Below are positions 18,901-27,611 of a stretch of DNA of 64,000 nucleotides, in pieces. The stretch comes from Pseudarcicella hirudinis (GTDB taxonomy: Bacteria; Bacteroidota; Bacteroidia; Cytophagales; Spirosomataceae): the NCBI RefSeq assembly GCF_900115665.1, contig NZ_FOXH01000003.1:282331-346330 (forward strand). Direction: 5' to 3'. The notes under the pieces are model-generated. The model was not told the origin of the DNA and searched no databases. It saw only the letters and a list, made by a program, of their open reading frames with translations. The translations under genes and the position numbers were made by a program. Numbering within the stretch: the stretch's first letter is position 1; each line of letters starts with the position of its first letter.

Positions 18901-21527
18901 TTAAGTGCAACCAACGGGATTTGAACCGGGACATTGGTTCCTACATAAGTATCAGGCATCCCGATGCCATAGAAAACAGGCTGGGTGAAAATATCCAGGC
19001 GTTTTAAACGATTAACGGGCCGTCCGGTTTCATCAAAGACCGTAACATAGGTTTTTGATTCAAGCATTCCCATATCTGAGTAAGTAAGCGGAATCTGGAA
19101 TTTTTCGGCAGCAATACCCTGGTCGTTTGTTACACCTTGTCTTACCACAGTTTCAAAATTGGTATTATCCTGAATGTCGAATCTGTAATTCCCGAAACCC
19201 TTTGGCTGAAAAAGTTTACGGGCCAGTTTGAACTCCATTTCATAATTACGATTTGAAGCAGGCGGCCCAAAGAGATTTAAAGCTGTGGCGGATATTCCAA
19301 TCTGTTCTCCGTTCCGGTAAGATTCTTTATCTGATTTGAGATCAACCTTAATTCTGTCCGGCATAAATTCCTCAATAGAAATATTTCTTGAAGCCAGAAG
19401 AACATCATTTCCGTTTAAAATTTCAAAAACAAAGGTTCCCGTAGGGATAGATGTTTCTGTAGGAATGGAAAGTTCAACAGCTCCCTGTTCATTGGTTTCT
19501 TTTAAAAATGTTCTGAATTCCCTGCCATTTGGCATTAAAAGGCGGATTTTTACCGGAATTTTACCAACAGACTCCCAATTTTGAGTACGGACAATCGTAT
19601 TAAAATGTACGGTTTCTCCCGGTCGGTAAATGTCACGATCGCCATAAATAAATGCCTGAAAACCGGAATTGTTATCTCTCAGACCTTCTACTTCAAATCT
19701 TGAGGTTTCAACTGCGGTATCCTCGAGTAATAAATAATTGAAATCTTCATCGATATTCGCTGTAATCATTCCGACTTTAAATCCTCCTGAATTCTTTTTC
19801 AGGTCTTTGAAAATAACCAGGCCTTTCGAATCAGTTTTTAAGGTTTGAATGGTCTGGTTATTACTTGAAATCATTTGGATTTCAACTCCGCTCATAGCTT
19901 CTGTGGTTTTAATAGAATTGGCAAAAACCACCAGTTCATCAGCAGATTGCTTTACAATCAGCCCAATGTCAGAAATTGAAACCAGTTTGGAAGCATTCAG
20001 GTAATATTCATCATTTGAATTAACTGTTACGAGATAAATCCCTTTCAGGTTATTCTGGTCAGGAAGAGAGAGGTTCATGGCACTGATGCCGTGAGTCTTT
20101 GGTAAATTTCCGGTTTCAATGGTTTTCTGAACAATAACATCTGAAAGTAATCCGGAATCATCATCGTAATAAGTATAAGTTTTAGCCTGAGTTGTTTCCA
20201 GCCCGTCTGAAGAATAGTTATAATCCTGATAGCGGTTATTCCGCATAAATTGCAGGATATTATTGGCATAGATTTTTGAAATTTTGACATTTACCTTCGG
20301 AACATTGACAATATTCAATCCTATATTTTTATTGCCTTTGGAAGAAAGGTAAATAGCTTTTTTATTCAGGAAGGAGATGGTAGGGGGCATTTCTCCGAAA
20401 TAAACATCTTTTACAAAATCACTTTCCAGGCTTACACCCAGAGCGCTTCCTGTTTTTGTACTGAGTGTAAGGATATAATTATCTGTTTCATTGAAATCAC
20501 CCCAAAAAATCACTCCATTTTCTGTAAACTCTACTTTTGTGCTGATTTGTGAATGATGTTTATCTTCTTTAGGATTGGCAGCAACTTTTACTTGAACCGG
20601 ATTTCCCAAAGAATCATATTGAATCTGAACATTGTTTTCGTTAGCCTCTTCCTCTTTTTTATCTTTGTTTTCAACCTCAATTTTGAAAAATCCCTGTGGA
20701 AGTTCAGGATTCAGCTGCTGATTGGTAATAACCTTGATGAAACCTGTATTATTCTCAAAACCATGCTGAACGTCAAGTATTTCCAGTGTTTTCAGATCCG
20801 GAAGAGCGGTCTGGAGTGAAATTTCCTCTTTCGTTTTATAATTGAAATTGGCAATGCTTAATCCTTTGTCAAGTAAAATATTCAGGTTATCACTGGTAAA
20901 TTTATCCGCACCTTTAATCTCAACGGCAATATTTGAGCTGATACCGGTTTGGGTAACATTAAAGGCTACGGGTGCATCCTTCTGATTAATCTTCAGCAGA
21001 TTTGCAAGCTCACGACCATTTACAGGATAGTTGAATTTCAGCTTTATTCTGGCAGTAATATTGCCGTCCTGACGGGATTTTATCCAGTAACTTTCAGCTC
21101 CTTCCAGTTTCAGATAAGGAGTATGGAACTCAATCTCTTCTGTGGAAATCGAAGCATTTTTATCTTTGGAAATGCTTTGCAGAGCTTTTCTGTTTAGCTC
21201 AACCGTATATTCTGTAGCAGGATTAAAACTTGCATTGGGCGAGAAAACCAGCTCATTGGGGGCAACCCATTTGAAACGACCTTTAACCTCCGGCGTAATT
21301 TTCAGGAATTCGGTTGATACCCATTCATTTAAATCAGGTACAGAAAAGTCCTTGTTAAAAGTGAAACTCAGGTTCTGGCTAAGCTGAACTTCGTCATCAA
21401 AGTTTTTATTTTTTACTGAAATATCGCCGAATTTTGAACAGCCCGAAAAAATGAATACTGAAATAAAAAAGAAGAATAAGGATTTAATAATGAATAGGTT
21501 AGGTTTCTTGAGATGATAGAGTTTCAT
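15951..21527 (-). CDS. Bacterial alpha-2-macroglobulin, thioester-containing lipoprotein
   Basis: A very large 1858-residue lipoprotein. The signal sequence ends in a lipobox (IFSGC) with Cys31, so it is lipid-anchored in the periplasm. Repeated macroglobulin-type beta domains fill the first two thirds, then the complement-like helical domain begins with YPHGCVEQTVSKAFPQ: Cys1392 and Gln1395 form the CxEQ internal thioester that traps proteases. The family is thought to protect the cell against attacking proteases, usually beside the peptidoglycan synthase gene pbpC. No pbpC is present here; flanks are a GT2 and rpmH. Length is typical of the long class. Own terminator. Confidence 0.93.
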   Translation of the reverse strand: MKLYHLKKPNLFIIKSLFFFFISVFIFSGCSKFGDISVKNKNFDDEVQLSQNLSFTFNKDFSVPDLNEWVSTEFLKITPEVKGRFKWVAPNELVFSPNASFNPATEYTVELNRKALQSISKDKNASISTEEIEFHTPYLKLEGAESYWIKSRQDGNITARIKLKFNYPVNGRELANLLKINQKDAPVAFNVTQTGISSNIAVEIKGADKFTSDNLNILLDKGLSIANFNYKTKEEISLQTALPDLKTLEILDVQHGFENNTGFIKVITNQQLNPELPQGFFKIEVENKDKKEEEANENNVQIQYDSLGNPVQVKVAANPKEDKHHSQISTKVEFTENGVIFWGDFNETDNYILTLSTKTGSALGVSLESDFVKDVYFGEMPPTISFLNKKAIYLSSKGNKNIGLNIVNVPKVNVKISKIYANNILQFMRNNRYQDYNYSSDGLETTQAKTYTYYDDDSGLLSDVIVQKTIETGNLPKTHGISAMNLSLPDQNNLKGIYLVTVNSNDEYYLNASKLVSISDIGLIVKQSADELVVFANSIKTTEAMSGVEIQMISSNNQTIQTLKTDSKGLVIFKDLKKNSGGFKVGMITANIDEDFNYLLLEDTAVETSRFEVEGLRDNNSGFQAFIYGDRDIYRPGETVHFNTIVRTQNWESVGKIPVKIRLLMPNGREFRTFLKETNEQGAVELSIPTETSIPTGTFVFEILNGNDVLLASRNISIEEFMPDRIKVDLKSDKESYRNGEQIGISATALNLFGPPASNRNYEMEFKLARKLFQPKGFGNYRFDIQDNTNFETVVRQGVTNDQGIAAEKFQIPLTYSDMGMLESKTYVTVFDETGRPVNRLKRLDIFTQPVFYGIGMPDTYVGTNVPVQIPLVALNQIGKPVNAKGKIEIIRFDYQTVIEKNTDNSLKYSSKKQTKIVYSRTVDFVNGKASISYAPPVSGEYELRIHREGARSWTAQEFYAYGWGNTENSSFEVNNEGQVTMEFNKDKYEVGDKAKVLFKTPFAGKLLVTIERNHVMEYHYLQTDKKSAELTFKIGNEHLPNVYVSATLIRPMDDSNLPLTVAHGYAPVMVENPENQLPVSIVAVEKSRSKTKQRITVRAKANTEITVAVVDEGILQLKNFKTPDPYAYFYQKKALEVDNYDLYPFLFPELSISSHSSIGGDGYDLEKRVNPLTNGRVNLVAFWSGVLKTNSKGEVDYEFDIPQFSGDLRIMAVAYKDEALGSANVNMKVADPLVISSALPRFASPNDELVVPVNITNTTKQAAAITATISTTGGLAIVGGNTQKINIAPEKEGRVNFAVKAAAVSGNGKVVVKVNGLKENFSDITELTIRPGTSLLKISNSGSVNGGQNTTVSLQNDFIPSTIKSQLLISRSPMTQFIDKFEDLLGYPHGCVEQTVSKAFPQLYFSDFVKQIQKGKKPYLKSGENELNPKYNVEAAINKLESMQLPNGALSYWQGNSTESWWGTAYALHFLIEAQRADYQTNTGIVGKMIDYLNSKVSKQEMEEEYYWDAGGVAQKRQIVKRETIYSLYTLALAGKPNRSIMNYYKSNLPLLTEDEKYLLAAAFNLTGDVKSYSEILPKNLGSDRSQKATGGSFSSPIRNAALSLNTLIEVDKDNLQIPTLARLLSQAVKTERWLSTQEQAFTFLALGKLARKANASQTTAIISANGKTIGNFTGTDLLLKNVGNQTLINVQNKGNLYYFAQMEGLSSDGKVQEIDNVLKVRRQYYDRAGQILNGNTFKQNQLVVVKITLQSSNSLPVENIVVTDMLPAGFEIENPRLTADRDFIWIKDQASPEYFDIRDDRINFFTSLKASNKAQNFYYLVRVVSKGKFNRGVLSADAMYNGEYRSYNGAGIVSVE

Positions 21528-21770
21528 TGGGCAGGTTGTTTAAAATTTTTAATAATGAAGGTTAAAGAATTATTGCTATTTGGGGTAAAAGATGAGAAAT
21601 GTTTGGGGGATTTTCAATTTTTTTTGAATGAATTTAGCGAAAGGACTTTTTAAACGGGTCTGAATGAAATAAAAGCCGGGTGATGATTCTAAATTGTTTT
21701 AAAGTATCAGGTTTTGCGGGAGATAATTCCAAAAAAAATGAAATAACTACCTAATTTATAAGAAGTAAGT

Positions 21771-21801
21771 TTGCAAATTGTAATTCTTTCATGTACTTTT
21801 G
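21771..21801 (+). promoter_or_regulatory. Promoter of rpmH-rnpA
   Basis: TTG at 21771, a 20-base spacer, TACTTTTG at 21794-21801, then GCAGTCCC as at fusA and rpsJ. The leader of about 135 bases contains an ATGCTC/GAGCAT hairpin (21842-21847 with 21866-21871). The gap 21528-21770, upstream of both this promoter and the divergent macroglobulin gene, is AT-rich and has no other identifiable feature. Confidence 0.72.
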
Positions 21802-21940
21802 CAGTCCCAAATTAGGACAAGATATTTCAGATTTTGATGACATGCTCGTAAATCAAGGGATGTTTGAGCATTGGGAAGTCGAAATCTCTCTGAAAATCAG
21901 GGAAATATAGTTAATATAGATATTTCAATATTTTATAGCA

Positions 21941-22096
21941 ATGAAAAGAACATTCCAACCATCGGTAAGAAAAAGAAAAAACAAGCACGGATTCCGTGAT
22001 AGAATGACAACTGCAAACGGTCGTCGTGTATTGGCTGCTCGCCGTGCAAAAGGAAGACATAAATTGACAGTTTCTGACGAGAAGAGAGGTAAATAA
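21941..22096 (+). CDS. rpmH: 50S ribosomal protein L34
   Basis: 51-residue, very basic protein, [18 protein letters not shown] at the start and [15 protein letters not shown] toward the end, a standard L34. It sits immediately upstream of rnpA, the conserved rpmH-rnpA pair, and behind a ribosomal-type promoter with a 135-base leader. Confidence 0.98.
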   Translation: MKRTFQPSVRKRKNKHGFRDRMTTANGRRVLAARRAKGRHKLTVSDEKRGK

Positions 22097-22107
22097 TTTG
22101 GTGAAAG

Positions 22108-22150
22108 GTTAGAAGTTAGAAGTTAAAAGTTATGCTTATTTTCAACTTTT
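22108..22150 (+). repeat. Heptanucleotide repeat and hairpin between rpmH and rnpA
   Basis: Four 7-base units GTTAGAA, GTTAGAA, GTTAAAA, GTTATGC from 22108 to 22135; the third unit's AAAAGTT then pairs with AACTTTT at 22144-22150. It may attenuate readthrough from rpmH into rnpA, or simply be a slippage repeat. Confidence 0.6.
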
Positions 22151-22178
22151 CACTTTCGCTTTTAATTTTTAACAGATT

Positions 22179-22592
22179 GTGAAACAAACTTTTACAAAGT
22201 CCGAAAGACTTTCAAGTAAGAAAATAATTGACTCGCTCTTTGAAAAGGGTAGTGAAAAAACTAAAATGGTTTTTCACTACCCTTTTCGTGTTGTTTATCA
22301 GATAGCGAAAGAGCCTGAGTCAACCCCGGAACATACGGAAGAACCTTCCGGAAATTCTCCTTTGCCCCAAATACTGATTTCAGTTTCAAAACGTTATTTC
22401 AAAAAGGCGGTTGACAGAAACCTTATTAAGCGTCGTTTTAGAGAAGCTTACCGGAAAAATAAAGAAATTTTATTGGAAAAACCGCAACCTCTTCGTCCAG
22501 CCAATGTTGCTTTTGTTTACATTGCAAAAGAAATAGAGCCTTTTGAGGTTATTGAAAAGAAATTGAAAATTGTTTTGTCGAAAATCGGTTAA
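22179..22592 (+). CDS. rnpA: Ribonuclease P protein component
   Basis: 137-residue basic protein that assists the RNase P RNA in tRNA 5' maturation. N-terminal KQTFTKSERLSSKKIIDSLF and the RNA-binding motif KKAVDRNLIKRRFREAYRK are clear. The start is GTG at 22179, giving the family's usual MKQTF beginning; no ATG fits. A 30-residue insertion rich in Pro and Glu (ESTPEHTEEPSGN) sits before the LISVSKRYF strand. No yidD follows, unlike many rnpA loci. Confidence 0.93.
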   Translation: MKQTFTKSERLSSKKIIDSLFEKGSEKTKMVFHYPFRVVYQIAKEPESTPEHTEEPSGNSPLPQILISVSKRYFKKAVDRNLIKRRFREAYRKNKEILLEKPQPLRPANVAFVYIAKEIEPFEVIEKKLKIVLSKIG

Positions 22593-22703
22593 TCTGCTTA
22601 GTTGTTAACAGGGAAATCTCACGACTGATGTCTGATTTTAGCCCATGGATTTACCCGGATTTTTAGAAAAAGATTGACAAAACTTCAAACATCACCTGTA
22701 CTT

Positions 22704-24368
22704 ATGAAACGAAGTGTATCTTTAAAATCATTGGTGGTTACCGGAATAGCAGTATTCAGTATCTCGCTTTTCTCGTTTACTGACCCGGGAGAGAGGTTTT
22801 TTGAGATTGCAAAAAACCTTGATATATATGCTACCTTGTTCAAAGAGCTTAACCGTTATTATGTGGATGAAATCAATCCTAATAAAACGATTAAGACTTC
22901 TATTGATGCCATGCTGAAATCATTTGATCCTTATACGGTTTATTATGCCGAGGATGATATTGAAGATTACATGACCATGACTACCGGAAAGTATAATGGA
23001 ATCGGTGTAATAATCGGTAGCCTGAAAGGAAAAAATACGATTATGCTCATCGATGAAGGAACACCTGCTGAAAAATCAGGATTGAAAATCGGAGATGAAA
23101 TCCTGAAAATTGACGGAGTCGATATTAAAAGCAGAAAAGGAATTGACCCGGGAAAACTGATAAAAGGTCAGACCGGAACAACTGTTAAGCTGACGATTAA
23201 AAGATACGGTTCAGATAAAGTTGAAGACATTATCGTAAGCAGGGACGTTGTTAAAATGAAAAACGTTACTTATTACGGCATGATTAACGATGAAGTAGGC
23301 TATATTGATTTAAAGGATTTCAATAGTACTGCCTCGAAAGAAGTTCGTACCGCTTTTCAGGAATTGAAAGCTAAGGGGATGAAGAAACTGGTACTTGATT
23401 TGAGAGAAAATCCGGGAGGTTTGCTGAACATGGCAGTTGATATTTGTAACGTGTTCCTGCAGAAAGATTCTGAAATTGTAAGTACAAAAGGAAAAGTACA
23501 GGATTGGAATAAAACTTATACCGCATTGAATCCTCCGATTGATACAGAGATTCCAATCTCTGTTCTGACTAATTCAAGAAGTGCTTCTGCCGCTGAAATT
23601 GTTGCCGGAGTAATTCAGGATTATGACAGAGGGGTTTTGATTGGTCAGAGGAGTTTCGGAAAAGGATTGGTTCAGATTACCAGAGATTTATCTTACAATA
23701 CAAAATTAAAGGTTACTACTGCCAAGTATTATATTCCAAGCGGCCGTTGTATTCAGGCAATTGATTACAGCCATCGTAACCCCGACGGAAGTGCCGGAAA
23801 ATTACCGGATTCTCTGAAAAAGGCTTTCAAAACAAAGAGCGGAAGAATAGTGTATGATGGCGGAGGAGTTTCACCGGATATTGAAGTAGAAAAACAGCCC
23901 GCACCAATGGTAGCGGTAGCTTTATCTAACAAAAATGTCTTGTTTGAATATGCCAATAAGTACCATTTCGAACATCCTACGATCAAACCGGCTAAGGAGT
24001 TTACTTTATCTGATGCTGATTATCAGGATTTCACGAAATGGGCTGTTTCTCAGGAGTATGATTATACAACTCAGGTAGAAAGAGATTTGGCGAGTTTAGA
24101 AGCTTCTGCCCGTAAGGAGAAATATTTTGATAATGTCTCAGAACAGTTGAATGCCCTGAAAACCAAAATTTCTCATACAAAAGAATCAGATTTGCTGAAA
24201 TTCAAGGAAGAAATCAAAACATTACTTGAACAGGAGATTGTTGTACATTATTACCTGCAAAAAGGAACACGTGAACAGTCTTTTGCCAAAGATCCTGAAA
24301 TTCAGGAAGCTTTGAAATTGTTCAGAGATATGAATCGTTATAAAACGATTTTGAAAGGAAATAAATAA
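22704..24368 (+). CDS. S41-family carboxy-terminal processing protease
   Basis: 554 residues from ATG 22704; a TTG ten codons upstream is less likely because the ATG puts the hydrophobic anchor (SLVVTGIAVFSISLFSF) right at the N terminus. An N-terminal helical region precedes a PDZ domain (GIGVIIGSL through KIGDEILKIDGVDI), then the tail-specific protease domain with SRSASAAEI (Ser295 nucleophile) and SFGKG (Lys320 base, 25 residues on, the family's usual spacing). It degrades or processes proteins in the periplasm. Follows rnpA by about 110 bases. Confidence 0.93.
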   Translation: MKRSVSLKSLVVTGIAVFSISLFSFTDPGERFFEIAKNLDIYATLFKELNRYYVDEINPNKTIKTSIDAMLKSFDPYTVYYAEDDIEDYMTMTTGKYNGIGVIIGSLKGKNTIMLIDEGTPAEKSGLKIGDEILKIDGVDIKSRKGIDPGKLIKGQTGTTVKLTIKRYGSDKVEDIIVSRDVVKMKNVTYYGMINDEVGYIDLKDFNSTASKEVRTAFQELKAKGMKKLVLDLRENPGGLLNMAVDICNVFLQKDSEIVSTKGKVQDWNKTYTALNPPIDTEIPISVLTNSRSASAAEIVAGVIQDYDRGVLIGQRSFGKGLVQITRDLSYNTKLKVTTAKYYIPSGRCIQAIDYSHRNPDGSAGKLPDSLKKAFKTKSGRIVYDGGGVSPDIEVEKQPAPMVAVALSNKNVLFEYANKYHFEHPTIKPAKEFTLSDADYQDFTKWAVSQEYDYTTQVERDLASLEASARKEKYFDNVSEQLNALKTKISHTKESDLLKFKEEIKTLLEQEIVVHYYLQKGTREQSFAKDPEIQEALKLFRDMNRYKTILKGNK

Positions 24369-24445
24369 TTATTTTTGAAGGAGGATTGAGTGAAGGTTGC
24401 GGTAAAACGCCCTGAATTCTATCCTCTTTATTTTATTTTTAGAAA

Positions 24446-25126
24446 ATGTCATTAATTATCAGTATCGATACGTCAACAAAGGTATGTTCTGTTGCTTTGC
24501 ATCAGGAAGGGAAATTATTAGCACTCAATGAGCTTTTTGCAGAGAAATCTCACTCCGGAATGCTGACTACCCTGGTTGAAAACGTAGTAAAACATGCAGG
24601 CTTTTCTCTAAACGATTTAGATGCGATTGCGGTAGCAAAAGGCCCGGGCTCTTACACAGGTTTGAGAATAGGGGTATCAACTGCCAAAGGACTGTGTTTC
24701 GCCCTGGATAAACCATTGATCGGAATCAATACGCTTGAAGCGATGGCTTTGCAACTGAAAGATTTTTTCTCTGAAAAACACCTTTTTTGCCCTATGATTG
24801 ATGCCCGGAGGATGGAGGTTTTTTGTGCAGTTTATGACAATCACCTGAATGTGATTCAGAAAACCGAAGCAAAAGTGATAGATGAAAATGCATATGCGGA
24901 ACTTTTAACAGAGAATCCTGTTGTATTTCTGGGAGACGGAGCTGCTAAATGTAAAGAAAAATTAACCCATCCGAATTGTATTTTTCCTGAAACCGCTGTG
25001 TACCCTTCAGCAAAAACAATCGGCGTTTTAGCGAATAAGGCATTTAGGATGGGACAATTTGAAGATTTGGTAACTTTTGAGCCTTTTTATTTGAAAGACT
25101 TTGTGGGGACAGTCCCGAAAAAATAA
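24446..25126 (+). CDS. tsaB: tRNA threonylcarbamoyladenosine biosynthesis protein TsaB
   Basis: 226-residue ASKHA-fold partner of TsaD in making t6A37 of ANN-decoding tRNAs. It has the IISIDTSTKVCSVAL phosphate loop, EKSHSGML and the hallmark AVAKGPGSYTGLRIG-STAKGL stretch. Length is normal. It ends three bases before the DUF2480 gene starts, so the two are cotranscribed. Confidence 0.95.
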   Translation: MSLIISIDTSTKVCSVALHQEGKLLALNELFAEKSHSGMLTTLVENVVKHAGFSLNDLDAIAVAKGPGSYTGLRIGVSTAKGLCFALDKPLIGINTLEAMALQLKDFFSEKHLFCPMIDARRMEVFCAVYDNHLNVIQKTEAKVIDENAYAELLTENPVVFLGDGAAKCKEKLTHPNCIFPETAVYPSAKTIGVLANKAFRMGQFEDLVTFEPFYLKDFVGTVPKK

Positions 25127-25129
25127 GAG

Positions 25130-25648
25130 ATGGAAGCAACTGAAGACATTATCATTAATAAAGTTGCCAATAGTGGTTTGGTGACACTGGATCTGGAGGA
25201 ACTTTACGCAAAAGGTGAAAGGGTAATTTATGATCTTAAGGATAATCTTTTTATGGGAATGATTCTTAAAGAAAAGGATTTCCGGGAATTTCTTAAGACC
25301 CACGACTGGGAACAATACCGTAATAAGAATATTGCTATAATCTGCTCTGAAGATGCAATTGTACCTACCTGGGCATATATGCTTCTTACTCTTAAATTGC
25401 AGCCAGTGGCCAATACTATTGTTTTCGGAGATTTGAAAGAGCTGGAAAATAAGTTATTCTATGAAGCTATTGCGAAAATAAATCCTGAAGAATACCGGAA
25501 TGCAAGAGTTGTAATAAAAGGCTGTTCTAAAGTACCTGTACCGACTTCTGCTTATGTAGAAATTACAAGAATTTTACAACCGGTTGCTCAAAGCCTGATG
25601 TTTGGAGAGCCTTGCAGCACGGTGCCATTGTACAAAAAGCCAAAATGA
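25130..25648 (+). CDS. DUF2480 family protein
   Basis: 172-residue cytosolic protein without signal or membrane segments, recognised as the Bacteroidota DUF2480 family from its INKVANSGLVTLDLEELY start, LKEKDFREFLKTHDW, CSEDAIVPTWAYMLL and the C-terminal KGCSKVPVPTSAYVEI. Four cysteines are spread through the protein, two in the conserved segments. Function unknown. Starts three bases after the tsaB stop. Confidence 0.82.
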   Translation: MEATEDIIINKVANSGLVTLDLEELYAKGERVIYDLKDNLFMGMILKEKDFREFLKTHDWEQYRNKNIAIICSEDAIVPTWAYMLLTLKLQPVANTIVFGDLKELENKLFYEAIAKINPEEYRNARVVIKGCSKVPVPTSAYVEITRILQPVAQSLMFGEPCSTVPLYKKPK

Positions 25649-25658
25649 AATAATTGAC

Positions 25659-25690
25659 TAACCTGACATTTATTTAGTTATGTCAGGTTA
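25659..25690. terminator. Bidirectional terminator between DUF2480 and RDD genes
   Basis: Perfect 11-bp arms TAACCTGACAT (25659-25669) and ATGTCAGGTTA (25680-25690) between convergent genes that end at 25648 and 25692. Confidence 0.75.
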
Positions 25691-25691
25691 A

Positions 25692-26408
25692 TTATTCTGC
25701 TGTCATAAGATGAGTATGATCCTGCAGGATTTTATTTAAAAAAGTAAGATCATCTAATTCAGTTGAAATATTGGTAACCGATTTTACCTTTAAAGCGGCC
25801 TGTTCAAGCAGATCCTCATTTCCTTCCCGCTCATATTTCCTGACTACAGCTCTTAAGGTTACAATATCTTTGTCGCTCAAAAGAGAGGCTTCCGGGAAAG
25901 TTAATACATAATTTATATCTGTTTTCTCTGTAACTAAGTCTTCGAGCGAAACAGGATTGCGTAGCTTTACCACCGTAGTTCCCGCCGCAATATCTCCGAG
26001 CCTTTGGCCTTTGTTATTAACCGCGATTGTTATCAAAGCAATAAGCCCCCTGTCAAATACTCTGAAAATCCATCTCATCAGATAAGCCCCGATTGTTGGA
26101 TGAGAGCCATCCAGTTTCAGTACTTTTATCTTCATGGCTATTTTACCCACACTTTGTCCGTTCATGAAAATTTCGCAAAGCAGATCGTAAAATAATATCG
26201 GCAGAATCATGAAAAGAGTTATTGAAACCGGGCCAATGGTAGTATTAAAAAGATCTTTACCCAGTACGCCAAGCGTAAGAAGGAAAATCAGAAACCAGGC
26301 AAAGAAAATCAGGTAATCAATGATATGTGCTAATATACGATCACCTACACTCGCTGCGGTAAATTCAAGTGTTACGTTCTGTGAAGTCTGAATTTTAAGT
26401 TCACTCAT
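25692..26408 (-). CDS. RDD-family membrane protein
   Basis: 238 residues. The RDD domain occupies roughly residues 10-150: FTAASVGDRILAHIIDYLI opens the first helix, followed by two to three more membrane segments and AGTTVVKLR closing the domain. The last 80 residues are soluble and acidic. Transcribed away from the SpoIIM gene at 26655; in many Bacteroidota this RDD gene is divergent from the SpoIIM/DUF4129/MoxR operon, as here. Role probably transport or envelope related; not known. Confidence 0.88.
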   Translation of the reverse strand: MSELKIQTSQNVTLEFTAASVGDRILAHIIDYLIFFAWFLIFLLTLGVLGKDLFNTTIGPVSITLFMILPILFYDLLCEIFMNGQSVGKIAMKIKVLKLDGSHPTIGAYLMRWIFRVFDRGLIALITIAVNNKGQRLGDIAAGTTVVKLRNPVSLEDLVTEKTDINYVLTFPEASLLSDKDIVTLRAVVRKYEREGNEDLLEQAALKVKSVTNISTELDDLTFLNKILQDHTHLMTAE

Positions 26409-26654
26409 GGGTTGGAGAGCATGTTAATATTTCAAAAAGTATAGAGACCTGAAAATACTGAATTATACAAATTAATTGCCCGGATAAAGTTCGGAGTTTC
26501 CGGATTTACGTGTTAACAGATTTTAACATAAATCGGATTATTCAAGTCCTGCTCTTTCCTTAAATTCTTTGCGAATTAGCTAAGTTTCAAATATATTGCT
26601 TAAAATTAAGGTTCTTATAGCAAACCTACAAACGTCAAACCCTGAAACCTTTAG

Positions 26655-27611
26655 ATGCGGGAAGCTTTATTTAAAAAACAGAATCTTGAAAAGTGGAAGG
26701 AAATAGAAGAGGACAGCCGGACAGATAACCCGGATTTGTTGTCTCAAAGGTATATTGAATTAACGGATGACCTGGCCTATTCAAAAACATTCTATCCCGA
26801 ATCTCCTACGACATCTTATCTGAACGGACTAACCAGCACTTTTTTCAACAGAATTTATGCTAATAAAAAGGAAAAAAGAAATCGGTTTGTTCTATTCTGG
26901 AAAGAAGAACTGCCTTATCTTTTCTATAATTCTCAGAAAGAATTAGCCTATTCTTTTATCATTTTTTTTGTCTCCTGTGTCATTGGAATCATCTCAACGC
27001 TGAATGACGATACTTTTGTAAGATTAATTTTAGGAGATGATTATGTTGATATGACCATGGAAAACATTGCGAAAGGAAATCCTACAGGGGTTTATAACAG
27101 CCAATCTGAGATTTCGATGTTTTTTGCCATTACTATCAATAATATTAAAGTAGCTTTTACTGAATTTGTGGGAGGAGTTACAGGATCTTTACTGACGATC
27201 TTTGCTTTATTCAGAAACGGAGTCATGTTAGGGACTTTTCAAACAATGTTCTTTCAGAAAAATGTAGGATTACCTTCGGTTCTGGCAATCTGGATTCATG
27301 GGACACTGGAAATTTCGGCTATTGTAATTGCCGGCTGCGCTGGTTTGGTAATGGGAAACAGCCTGCTTTTTCCTAAAACATTCTCCCGTTTGGAATCCTT
27401 TAAAAGAGGAGCCAGGCAAGGATTAAAAATAGCGATAGGCCTGGTCCCTGTTTTTATTGCGGCAGGTTTTCTGGAAAGTTTTATCACTAGAAAAACATTG
27501 CCCCCGGTGATGAGCTGCCTGATTATCGGAGGCTCAGCAATTTTTATGATTTGGTATTTTGTCCTTTATCCTATTCAATTACACAGGAAGTATTCAGAAA
27601 ATGAGCAATAA
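26655..27611 (+). CDS. Stage II sporulation protein M-like membrane protein (SpoIIM superfamily)
   Basis: 318 residues: a soluble N-terminal part of about 95 residues, then five or so hydrophobic helices. The TEFVGGVTGSLLTIFALFRNG segment and IWIHGTLEISAIVIAG are the SpoIIM family signatures. This non-sporulating context is the usual one in Bacteroidota. First gene of a plus-strand operon: its stop overlaps the next start (27601) by 11 bases. Confidence 0.85.
   Translation: MREALFKKQNLEKWKEIEEDSRTDNPDLLSQRYIELTDDLAYSKTFYPESPTTSYLNGLTSTFFNRIYANKKEKRNRFVLFWKEELPYLFYNSQKELAYSFIIFFVSCVIGIISTLNDDTFVRLILGDDYVDMTMENIAKGNPTGVYNSQSEISMFFAITINNIKVAFTEFVGGVTGSLLTIFALFRNGVMLGTFQTMFFQKNVGLPSVLAIWIHGTLEISAIVIAGCAGLVMGNSLLFPKTFSRLESFKRGARQGLKIAIGLVPVFIAAGFLESFITRKTLPPVMSCLIIGGSAIFMIWYFVLYPIQLHRKYSENEQ

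Noticed and set aside
22593-22703. yidD gene after rnpA
   Set aside because: The 111-base gap has no open frame of yidD size or its conserved cysteines.
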